A stretch of 64,000 nt of DNA from Sphaerolaimus hirsutus (Eukaryota; Nematoda; Chromadorea; Monhysterida; Sphaerolaimidae), in contig OZ038454.1 in NCBI GenBank assembly GCA_964036195.1, forward strand, positions 26,894,315 to 26,958,314. The letters are read 5' to 3'. The position numbers and the translations under genes were made by a program. Shown piece by piece: positions 11,735 to 23,700 of the stretch. Positions within the stretch are counted from its first letter, which is position 1. Each line of letters opens with the position of its first letter. The notes under the pieces are model-generated. The model saw only the letters and a list, made by a program, of their open reading frames with translations, searched no databases and was not told the DNA's origin.

Positions 11735-14700
11735 GTCAGTCCCGCCGCGCAACTGTGTGCACCGCTGCGCAACTGTGTGCACCGCTGCGCAACTGTGTGC
11801 ACCGCTGCGCAACTGTGTGCCGGCTGCGCGACAGTGTGGCAACTGTGTCCTGGCTGCGCGACAGTGTGGCAACTGTGTGCTTGGCTGCGCGACAGTGTGG
11901 CAACTGTGTGCCTGACTGCGCGACAGTGTGGCAACTGTGTGCCTGGCTGCGCGACAGTGTCGTAACTGGGTGCCGCGCGCTGCACAACCGTGTCCCGCTG
12001 CGCAACCGAGCACCGAGTGCCCACCGCAGACGAGTGGTGGACGGGTGTCTGCGAACGGCGGGCGACAACATCAAGGTGGCCGGCTGCGTGGTGGACGCGC
12101 TGCAGCACAGAGACAGCGGCTGGGACGTGGGGCGACTGCCCCGCCGCCCCACCCCCGCCCCCGGCCCCGCCCCCAGCCCCCCAGCTGCCAGTCGGTCGGC
12201 AGCCCTCAAAGCAACCCGTGCGTTTACACCCTCCCAGTTCTTTTAAACAAGACATAACTATTAATTTTGTTTTGATCCAATATTGGATCCATTTCGTAAC
12301 ATAAACAAGAAACCAAAGTTAAATTTAGTTTTTTGGGGGACAGGTGTTGGGATCAACGATGGAAAAAACACAGAAATTGTTTGTTTTACACAGAAACACG
12401 GAAACTCAAAAATTTTGAAAAAGTCAAAACTCAAATGAGTTTTTTTTTGGAGAACACAGAAACACAGAAACACGGAAACACAGAAAAGTTTTTTTGAGTT
12501 TTTGTGTTTTTTCAGCGAAGCGGTTGAATGCACATTAATTCAGTTAAACTAAACAAGATAAGATGAGCATGTGTAGTATGTAAATATGTACATAATGTAT
12601 TCATATTTTATAATGGTACAAAAAAGAAATTCAAGATGCATGCACATCTCAAGGTGGATTTGACAATTTAAGTTTCGTCATTTAAGTATACCTTATTACC
12701 TCAAATTACCCCCCCCCCTTGAATTAACCCCCCTCAAAATGGACTGGTGAAATAATAAGGCCCCCCCCCCTCTCGCAATAGCCCTCTCTGGGATGATGTA
12801 CATCATGTATCCAATGTACATGATGTATCTACCTATTACTGCTAATTTGCATCGCAGCTACACATAGACTGTACTAGGTTGTGTAGCTATCTACATGTTT
12901 ATTTCAAATATATCCTGTTTGTATGCATTTATAACCTGTTTTGGGTATGTAAATGCCAACTATTTTCTATGATCCTTACAAAACTTTCTGATGAAATAAT
13001 AAACCCCCATGGGGGTATTTCGAGGTAAATGGTAGTTGTAGTCCAAATCAATTCTGTAGTCTTCCATACAGTGCACATCCATGGAAGAATTTTGGAGTAC
13101 TGGGTAAATTGTTGTTTCTGGGCATTTTGTTGCTGGTGTTGTGATGTTGATGTCCTCATTGTGGACATTTTTATGGACTTTTTTGACACTTGAATGAATA
13201 CACAAATGTTATGTGGGGTTCAAACATGTGTAAAACCAATATTTTATAAGAAAACCACTGTTTCCAGATCGAAATGCTGTAAATCGAAATTTTTGGGGGG
13301 ATTACTCAAATTTTTTGGAAAAAAACTCAAGTTTTTTAGAAATAAACTCAAGTTTTTTAGAAAAAAACTCAAAAAACTCAAGTTTTTACAGAAAACACAG
13401 AAATAAAAACAGAGTTACTCAAGTTTTTTGCAAGAACAAAACTCAAAACACAGGTATTCATTTTTGAAAAACTCAAAACACAGAAAGTGTTGTTTTTTTG
13501 GAGAACTTACCCATCGTTGGTTGGGATACATTATATCAAGGGGTAGGGGGAAATAGGTAACGCTCTTTTATTTATATCACCAAGGCACACAGGATTCGCA
13601 TTCCTGGGGGTAAATAGTCCCAAACCCTGCAAAAGACCCTGTAAAATATGATGTGTCATATAGAAGACCCTGTAGAGGGTCATGTTCCAAATGTCATGTC
13701 ATGGAATAAGTGTATCCAAATCTTATGTTTGGACTACATCCAAATCCAAAAACGTAAGATTTGGATACTATAGAATAAGGTTTGGATATACATTACAATT
13801 TACAGTATATTTCACATAACACATGGCATTTGATAGGGTTTTTTCACTGTAAATATGGGACTGTCATCTGAATAAATGTACCCGAATTATTGGAATCGAA
13901 AATAAAAGCACTTGATTACTAAAAATATGGATCCAAATCACACGGGCCAAAATCATTAAAATGGCTAAAATGTTAGGCTATATATCATACTATTGTAATT
14001 GAATACTCGCAGACAAGCCCGTTTCACAACCAGAACCAGTTGAAACAGTGAAAATGGGCTCATTTGTCGTAGCAAAAAGTGTCGATTCTGCAAGTGTCTT
14101 CCAGAGCGATGTGTCTTCACCGAGATTTCCGCAGCAGGTAAGTGAAATTTTAGGCGTATTAGGTTGTCACAAAGATACCCTATTTACTCGAATAATCCTC
14201 CCGGGAAATTTTTTTTTACATCAGACTATTTTGAGGGGGCTATTCGGAGGGGGCTATTCGGAGGGGGACTATTCAAGGGGAACTATTATTTCCAGAAAAT
14301 TTTGACGCATGTTTCTATAAACTGAGTTCATGTAACTTGCTGTGCGGGGATCGCGTTACAACAGGAAATGGGAGATATTTATGCATCGAGAACGCGTTTA
14401 CACTTTTCACACTCATCGTGTTTACCCCGCGCAGCACACGAGATCGCGATCGAAGCGTCGAATATCGGGGCAAGGTGAACTCGATGCGAGGTTGGAGACC
14501 ACCGTGAATAAAATCCTGGCCGAAATGCGTCAACTGTTCCAGTTGAACGGCGGCCAGGTGTCGCATCGAAACGAACACGGCATCGCGACCATGGCACACA
14601 TGCAAAGTCTGACGCCGGTGCAGCGCCCCTGGTGGCAGTCCCACACCCTGTAAAAGACCCTGTAAAATGTCATGTGTCACGTAAAACACCCAGTAAAATG

Positions 14701-17700
14701 TTATGTGTATCCGATTCTAGTTCTATAGTATCTACAAAATATGCTTTTGTATCCAGATAAGATTTGGATACAAAAACATATGATTTGGATACTATCGAAT
14801 ACGATCTGGATACACGTGACATTTTGCAGGTCTTGTGCGGGGTGCGGGACCGCCCCCTGGCAAACTGTGCTGCGGCATCAGAGGCGCACCGTGGACGGCG
14901 TGCTGCGCAAGTTGCAGCTGCTGGGGGGACCCCGACCCACCGCCAAGAGGTCCTGGAAGGAGAACATGCGCAGGATCGACACCATCAACAGAGCCGCCAG
15001 CACCGCCAGGCACCACGATGAAATGATGCAAAAATTCTTGTCCACTCTTGAAACGTTGGTTCACTGTAAGGTTGAGAATTCCAAAATTTTCAGTTCTGGA
15101 CATCAGGTGCCAGTCCCAGACCCTGTAAAATGCCCTGTAAAATGTCAAGTGTCATGCAAAGTGTGAAAAGTTATGTAAAATGCACTGGAAAATGGCAAAC
15201 GTGTGTACGCACATTTTACTAGTAAATATTTGTGTTTCACACTGGTTGGTGCCTGAACCAGACATTGTCTTTCTCAATAATGGAAACCCATAAAAATGTT
15301 GTCAGGCAGCCGGCACTCAACGAGACAGAAAAGAATGCGGCTACAAAAATGGCTGTGAATATACTGAATGAAATCAAAGGTTCAGTCGACTCCGTAGCAG
15401 AAAACCGTGCTGCACGGGGGAGAAATGGCAAGACAGTGTATATCGCATCGCCCAGAATATTTTCAGTCACCAAGGATGACACAGATGCCATCAAGGTGAG
15501 AAATGAGACTTTACATAATTGATCTGGCACTATTGTTCTAATTGCACTACCGTATTTCCTCGAAATACCCCCGGGGGTGATTGTTTCATAGTGGTCCCAA
15601 GAGGGGGGGAGGGGTTAAACGAGAGGGGGGGGGGGTATTATTTCGCCAGAAATTTTTTGAAATCCTAGTACAAATTCGTTGTTCATAATGTACGCTGAGG
15701 TAGGAAAAGCAACTATAATTGACATATATAAGGTTCTATAGACTAATAAATATTAGTATGTAGATGGTATAAACATTGTTCTAACGTGACTCCGACATTG
15801 TTTGAGCGTGTGTTCTGCATTACACAGAACACAAACTACAGTTTTTGTCATGTACGCTCCCTTTACACTCAATTTGGGGGGAGGGGGTATTTCGAGGGGG
15901 GGTGATTGTTTCATAGTGGTCCTGAGAGGGGGGGGGGGGGTTAAACGAGTGGGGGGGGGGTATTTCGAGGAAATACGTTACATTAATTACACCTTCCATT
16001 AACGCGACTTGATTATATGCATTTCCACAGTTTGGTAGGGTTTTTAGTGATTGTGCTGAACCGTTTAACTTCATGTTTCAGCCATCCTTTATAAGTGGCT
16101 AGTTTTGTATGTCTATTCAGTTCAGTACTTTTGACCTGTTCTCATTTATTTTGGCCAATAAAGTCATTCTAACATCTGAGGACGTTGCATGGTGACACCG
16201 CTAGAAAAATAAATCCACAAGCGCACTTCAAACGCCTCCACCCTTGTTGGCACCAGGTGAGCTTGGCTCCGCATTGCTGAAGCTCACAAAGCCAATTAGT
16301 AGCCTGGGTACAGACTTCCATCGCTCTGAGCCCAGTGGGTGCAACACTATGCACATTTAACTTATTACATGCAACTTATTTCTATATAGACAGTGTCAAC
16401 ACTTTCAAGTGTATTATTGATCACAAATGCATGCAACCATTTTAAAGTGATATGAAAACATGTAAAATATTTTGTTCACTAGATCTAATTAGAATGTACT
16501 AAAACATCAAATTTGTTGTTATTGTCCAATTGTCCTGAAAATCCAAACCCGATACCCGCAAGAGTTTTCGAACTGATACCCGATACTCGACCCGAAATTT
16601 TTAGCACCCAAGACCCGATCCGATACCCGAACCCGAAAATTTTGAAATCCCCAACCCTAGTGCTCGGTGTCATTAAGTGCTTGGTGCTAGGGGGTGGTTC
16701 AATATAATATATAAAATTTGAAAACTTGCATTTTCAAATATTTGAATACCATAATTACTGATGCCTGTCGCTAACGAGCTCATTCATCAATCATCACAGA
16801 TCGGCTCGCCGACGCTGCTGTCGCTGATCGAGAACGACAACGACCCGACGAGCATCCCCAAACTGCTGTCCGTGCTGCCGGACCAGGACCGGGACCGCTG
16901 GGTCGAGCTGATCGCCCAAGCCACTGGCGCAAATGATATGGTTGGTGGGCACCAGGTGTTCCGCTTTTCCGCAGGCAAAATTCTTTCCGTTTTCCGCTTT
17001 CCGCAGGCAAATTTTTTTCCGTTTTTCGGCAAGTGCAAATATTTTTCCGTTTCCGTTTTCTGGCAAGTGCAAAAAATTTTCTGTTTCTGTTTCCGTGTTC
17101 CATAAAAAATTTTTGCTGACACCCTAACAGTCATTGTTTTTAACATGCGTTCTGCGTTCCCCGATCACAAACCGCATTATGTTCTCTATACCGTAAATGT
17201 AGGGGGGGGGGGGGGTAATTCGAGAGGGGTGGTTTATAAGTTCATAGTGCCCATTTTCAGGGAGGTATTTCGAAACGGGGGGGGGGGGGTATTTCGAGGA
17301 AAAACGGTAAATGACAATGTGAAGTGTGTGGAGTGGATGCGAGTTATAAACATGTCAAGGGCTATGCTTGTGCTCTGACATGCTCCCAGCACGCATGCGA
17401 ATCTGAGTAAGCTGTCGTCCACATGCTAGTTTCGTGCATCCTTCAAGCACTTAATTTTAGCCTTTAAGCACTTTAAGCCTTGGCACTGTTCCAGTTTTCA
17501 TTTGAAAAATGTTTCTTCAATTACTCTCACGTTTTATCACCAACATTTATCGAAATGATGAACACACTCATATGAATGAATCAAGACTGCTGCTTGCAAT
17601 AGTCTGACGTGAAATGTTAAGTTGTTCCCTGACACTGTGACGTGAAATGATGATGACGTGAAATGATAAAAATTGAATTTTTCAATTCGCTCTAGTTGTG

Positions 17701-20700
17701 GCTGATAACACTCAGTATTGGACACGATTAAGGTATTGATTCATATATTATCCTTAGAAAATTGTAGACCTGTAGAAAATCCTAGCATGATCCACACTCG
17801 TGTAATTAATTTCACGACGTCATTTCACGTCGTCATTTCACGTCGAATCGACGCTGAGCTCTAATTCCGGCTTTACAGATAAATGAGTTGCTGGATCACT
17901 ATGATGCGCAGCCAAAAAGCAAACAAGAATACCTGGCCAAGGCAAGGATGCAGGTGCTGGAGGAATATGTCAGGTTGAATGACAGGTAAATTTGGTTCAT
18001 TTGCTGGGTCCATTGGTGCTGCATTAGTGATGTAAAAAGCGCCAGACTTTTGGCGCCAAGCGCCAAAAGCGCCATGGCGCTTTTGGCATGCGAGCGCCAA
18101 GCACCAAAGGCGCCACAGCAAAATAGCGCCAAGCGCCAAAAGCGCCATGGCGCTTTTCTAGACAATGGCGCCAAGCGCCAATGGCGCCAGGGGATGATGG
18201 CGCCAAGCGCCAATAGCGCCTGCGCCAAAAAATTTTGCTGCATAAAGTGCAGCGGTGCAAATGCAGTGTTTGACAACTGGTTCCCATCCCAATTCGAAGC
18301 TTGCTGACAAGTAACACTATCCAGTGTTGTATACACATATACCATATTTCCTCGAAATACCCCCCTTCAATTACCCCCCCCCATCGAAATACACCCCGTC
18401 TGGAATAAGGTAGATCATGTATCCAATGAACATGATACATTTATAGCCGCAAATTTACATGGCCTTGTTTATGGAACGATCTATGATTATGTGACCAAAA
18501 TATATCCTATTTGGTCAATTAAGTACGTTTTGGGTACAAAAAAACTATACTTTACTACGAACCTTCATAAAAATTCCCCCCGAATAAGCCCCCCTCGAAA
18601 CTACCCTCAAAATTTGCACCCTTAAAAAATAAACCCCCTGGGTGTATTTCGAGGAAATACGGTAGGTACTTCATACCACAGCAACAATACAACTTCATTT
18701 GCAATATAATGCAACACTATGCATTTGAACGCTGTTCGTCCGCTCGTCATCAAGCCTTGAAATGGGAGGAAAACCAGTTGACATACAATGTCGTTGAAAA
18801 CTAGTGCGTGTAGGCCCATTTTTTGGTGAAAGTTTTGAATATCCTTGCAATTGCATGGACATGGTTTACAAGAAAAGCAAGTAGAGGGTTTGTTCTTCCT
18901 GTAACACACTTACAGTAACACATTTACTTATGTAACTCATGCAGGCAAAGTCTGTTTACATAAGAAAAATGATTATTGTTTGTACTACTTGGCGCTTTTT
19001 TGGCGCTTTTTAAAATGCTAGCGCCAAGCGCCAATGGCGCCATGACATTATAGCGCCAAGCGCCAAAAGCGCCATGGCGCTTTTCCGTAGCACAGCGCCG
19101 AGCGCCAATGGCGCCACAGCAAAAAGGCGCCAAGCGCCAAAAGCGCCATGGCGCTTTTTGCTTTGGCGCTGGCGCCAAGCGCCAGCGCCATGGCGCTTTT
19201 ACATCACTATGCTGCATACCATAGTTGGAAAAATGTATTTACGTTTACCTGAAATACCCGGTTATTCGGGTATTTATACTTACGTTTACATTTACATTTT
19301 TAAAAATACCATTATGTTTTGTTACGTTTTCCTGGCCAAAATACCCGGGTACCAGAGAAAACGTAAAAAACGTTATTTGAGAAAACATTTAATAGCTTAT
19401 TCTCAGAAATGCACTTTCAAACAATGTGTAAAAGGTCCCAAAGGAATAGACATTAGACAGAATGCTTTCTGTTCGCACTCCGCAACACTCACCTACCTAT
19501 GTAAATATGTACACAAAAAATACCATTGAGGTATTGAAAATATTAGAACTGAATTGAGGTGGGTGTTCATTGCGCGGTCTGTGTGATCATTTTGTGAATG
19601 CTAATTTGGTACACGCTGGTTTTACCCATCAATCAAATGTCTTCAAAATAAATTGCATACTGAACTGTCAATGAATGAGTCTGGTGATGATGACAATAAA
19701 TGCACAATGCAACAAAACTACATGTCATCACAGTGACATCCCAAAACCAGGTGGTGATAATCACAGCATCACTGTCTCATTTTTTGTTCCTCCAAAAATT
19801 CACTATTTTTCATCCCTCTAGATAAAATAAAAGCAGATAATGTGGGTGGAGATCATAGGAACAACCGTGATGTTGTAAAAATATGGCTTTAATGTCCTCT
19901 CACAGTGGAAGCACTTAATAAAATTTTTACGTTTATGTTTTATTTTACGTTTTCCCAGGTATTTAAAAAATACCTTACGTTTTAGTACTTATACTTCTGA
20001 TTTGGAAAAGGTATTTACGCTTACGTTGACGTTTTCCAAAAATACCAGTATTTGTACAACTCTGCTGCATACACTAATTTACTACCATATTTTGGTAAAC
20101 TTATAAATCGACTTTGAACACAGTTGAGTTTACCAGAATGAGGTGTGTGTCAACTGCAGTAGATTGGGATTACGAATAACTAATTTCAGTAAACTCAAAT
20201 TCGATTTATGAGTTTACCAAGATCTGGCAGTAAACTACCGTATTTCCTCGAAATACCCCCCTCAAAATGGGCGATATGAATTTGTGGTCTGGGAAATGCA
20301 TAACAGACGCTCAAAACACTTACTGTGTTACGTTAGAACATCGTTTATACCATCTACATCCTTATATAAGGCTGTAAAAACTTATAAATGGTGGTTATTG
20401 TTGCATTTTTCACGTTTTTCTCTCAAAATTTTCACTCTGAAAAAATAAACCCCCCGGGGGTAATTCGAGGAATTATGGTAGTTTGTGCACGCGCATTGAC
20501 AAGTCGACCAGAAAACGATCATGCGCAGCTACGACGGGGAGCAGCAGAGGCAGCTGCAGTCGCAGGGCTACACCTTCAACAAACCCAGCCAGTACGAGAT
20601 ATTGCTCGGTGCCCAGCAGAACGGGGATGGACTGTACAATGTTTCCAAGGTTGGGCACTCCTAGTCTTGTTACTCTTACAAAAATGTGTAATTTGTGGCA

Positions 20701-23700
20701 AATGTTATCAAATATTATCCCAGAAATTATCTCAAAGATAGAATTACATTAAATATGTCTCAAAAACAGGAAAAACAGGAAATAATAAATCTTATATTTT
20801 ATAGGTTTGATACAAGTCAATTTTAGAATCAGGTTTGGAATCCTACACTCCCGTTTTCGCTTTCGATACTTAATTGTGTTTCAAAATACTACCAACATTT
20901 GACCGGCTCTGTTGAAAAACGAACATTCAAATCATCGTTGTTGAGTAATTTTCCAATCAAATTTTCAAACTCAGGAAACATTTAATTGGAAAAAGTATGC
21001 TAACATGTCGCCCGAGGAATTGAATATGGATTGGGAGAAAGTTATTTATCACATTGCGGGAAGGGAGCATCCAGAGCAAACGCGGCATCACAGGGCCAAA
21101 CGCGGCGGAGTGAGTTGAGTAAAGGCCAGAGTTGGTCAAATACTGGTATTTTTGGAAAACGTAAACGTAAACGTAAATACCTGTTCCAAAATGAAAGTAT
21201 AAATACTAAAACGTAAGGTATTTTTAAAATACCTGGGAAAGCGTAAAATAAAACGTAAACGTAAAAAAATTATTACCGTGTTTCATCTAATAGAAGGGCG
21301 CCCTTCTATTTTTCACCGACTTTCTATTATGGAGACACCGTCTTTTGGAAGCTGCCCTTCTATTTTTTCGCCGGTTTTTCAATCAATTTTTCACGTTCTG
21401 TCAACGTTTTCCCAAGTGTTATGTCACAAAAAATTTATACTATGGCGATTCATCGAGTTGATTAAACATTTGATCTTCAAATAGCTCAAAATCAATCCAC
21501 GGAAGCCACTAAATAACAGCATCCGCTGACTTTTTTAATAAGCATTTGGCACAATTCGAGTTTGGGAAGTAAAACGTAATACTCTGCACGGAGGTGGGGT
21601 CTAACTATAGAATAATTTGAATATTGAATATACCTATTTTGAAAATACGGCTTCTGTGGAGGAAAAGTGTGCGCTGGCGCGCCAATTTTTAAAAGTTGTT
21701 GGAAATTTATGACGGAAATTACATTTTGCCAAAAAAATTGGGTCTCACAACGTTTTTTTACGTTTTCTCTGGTACCCGGGTATTTCGGCCAGGAAAACGT
21801 AACAAAACGTAACGGTATTTTATGAAAACGTAAACGTAAACGTAAGTATAAATACCCGAATAACCGGGTATTTCGGGTAAACGTAAATACGTTTTTGCAA
21901 CTCTGGTAAAGGCTCACTTTTCATAGATGGCGAGCCTACTATTTAGAACTCGTGATTTTTGCAGAGTTGTTAAAAGTACTGAACTTTTTCAAACGTAAAC
22001 ATAAAGGTAAAGTATTTATTTTTTACTCACGGGTGAGTACAGAAAACGTAAAGTATATATTTTTTACTTTTACTCATGCGTAAGCTCTCCCCAGAAAACG
22101 TAAGAGTGGGTATTTTTGTTAAATTTTCCCAAATTTTTGCTCAAAATCACTTCATTTCAAACTTTTTCATCATCAAATTCACTATTTAATGTGTTTATGA
22201 CTATTTTTGTGCTATTTTAGATATTTTATCCTTACATTTAGCTTTTCTCTCCCTTTTTTCCCTACAGCCTTGAAAAAAGCCAATAAAAAAGCCCGTTTGA
22301 AATACGTTTTCTGTACTCGCGTACTTTGAAAAAGTACGCAAGTAAGTGCGTACCGGTATTTTTTCTGGAGGAAACGTAAACGTATTTACGCAGTACTCGA
22401 GTATCCGTATTTATCGAGTAAATGTAAATACGTTTTAACAACTATGAATTTATGAAAAACATAAATATTGTTAATTTTTTGTTAGTTCACATTGATCGAG
22501 TATGGTGGGAAGCTGAGTTGTTAAAAGTACTGAAGTTTTCCGAAAGTAAACGTAAATGTCAAGTATTTATTTTTACTCACAGGTGATTACAGAAAACGTA
22601 AAGTATTGATATTCTACTTTTACTCATGAGTAAACGTGAGTAAATTACTTTTGTCACTGTAAAAGTGGGTATTTTTGGGAAATTTTGCTTCAATTTTCAC
22701 TCAAAATCACCAATTTTCGAACTTGTTCATCATCTAAAACACTAGTTACCGTTTTTCGTCTAATAGAAGGGTGGGTCTCCAATAGAAGGGCGTCTCCAAT
22801 AGAAGGTACACTTTTTCGACTTAATTTGGACCACAAAATAAATAGAAGGGCGGTCTCCAATAGAAGGTACACAAGGTCCTGGAATTGTGCCAAATGCATG
22901 GAAAAATTTGAAGTGTCAGCGGACACTGTACTTTAGTGGCTTTTATCCATGGATTCGGTGGTATTTTAACATCAAATGTTGAATGGACCCTATAATTCAT
23001 CATTCTATGAACTGTCTCTGGCATAACACTTTGAAAAACCTTGGCAGAAAATAAATACCTCCTCCCTCGAAATACCCCTCATAATCGCCACTATGAGTTA
23101 ATAAACCATGCCTCGAAGTAACCCCCATCTGGAATGATGTACATAATGTATGCGATGTAGGTAAATGAGTTTATGATCGCTGCCAATTTGCATCATAGCT
23201 ACAAATATACTAGTGTGTGTAGCGATGTTAGTTGATACCGTATGTCCTTGAAATACCCCCGCCCTCGAAATCCCCCCCTTGAAATACCCCCATCAAAATG
23301 GACACTATGAACTTATAACCCCCCCCTCGAAATACCCCTATTGAAATACCCCCACCCCCTCAAAATGGACACTATGAACTTTCGTAAAATAAAATTTGAA
23401 ATTTAAACTAATGTTTTCTCATCCAGGGGCGGAGGAGGACAATAAAACGTTAGTTTAAAGTTCAAATTTTATCTTACAAAAGTTTTTTCTGGGTGTACAG
23501 ATGTGTGGGGGTGATGTATTCAAAATGTGCGCCATAGTTTTCTGTATACTATGTCAAATTTTCAACCCCCATCGTTAAGTTTTCACCCCCCCACCCCCAC
23601 AGTTAAATTTTTACCCCCACCTTGTAGATTCAGTAACGATAGACTGATTTTTTTTTAAATCAGCGATAACTTAAAAAATTCGCAATTTTTTTGGATACAG

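Noticed and set aside
11349..12304. Several 100-190-residue Cys/Ala/Arg-rich ORFs on both strands
   Set aside because: They run through the 20-bp minisatellite, which is open in nearly all frames; only the exon 1 and exon 2 frames fit splice sites and gene B.
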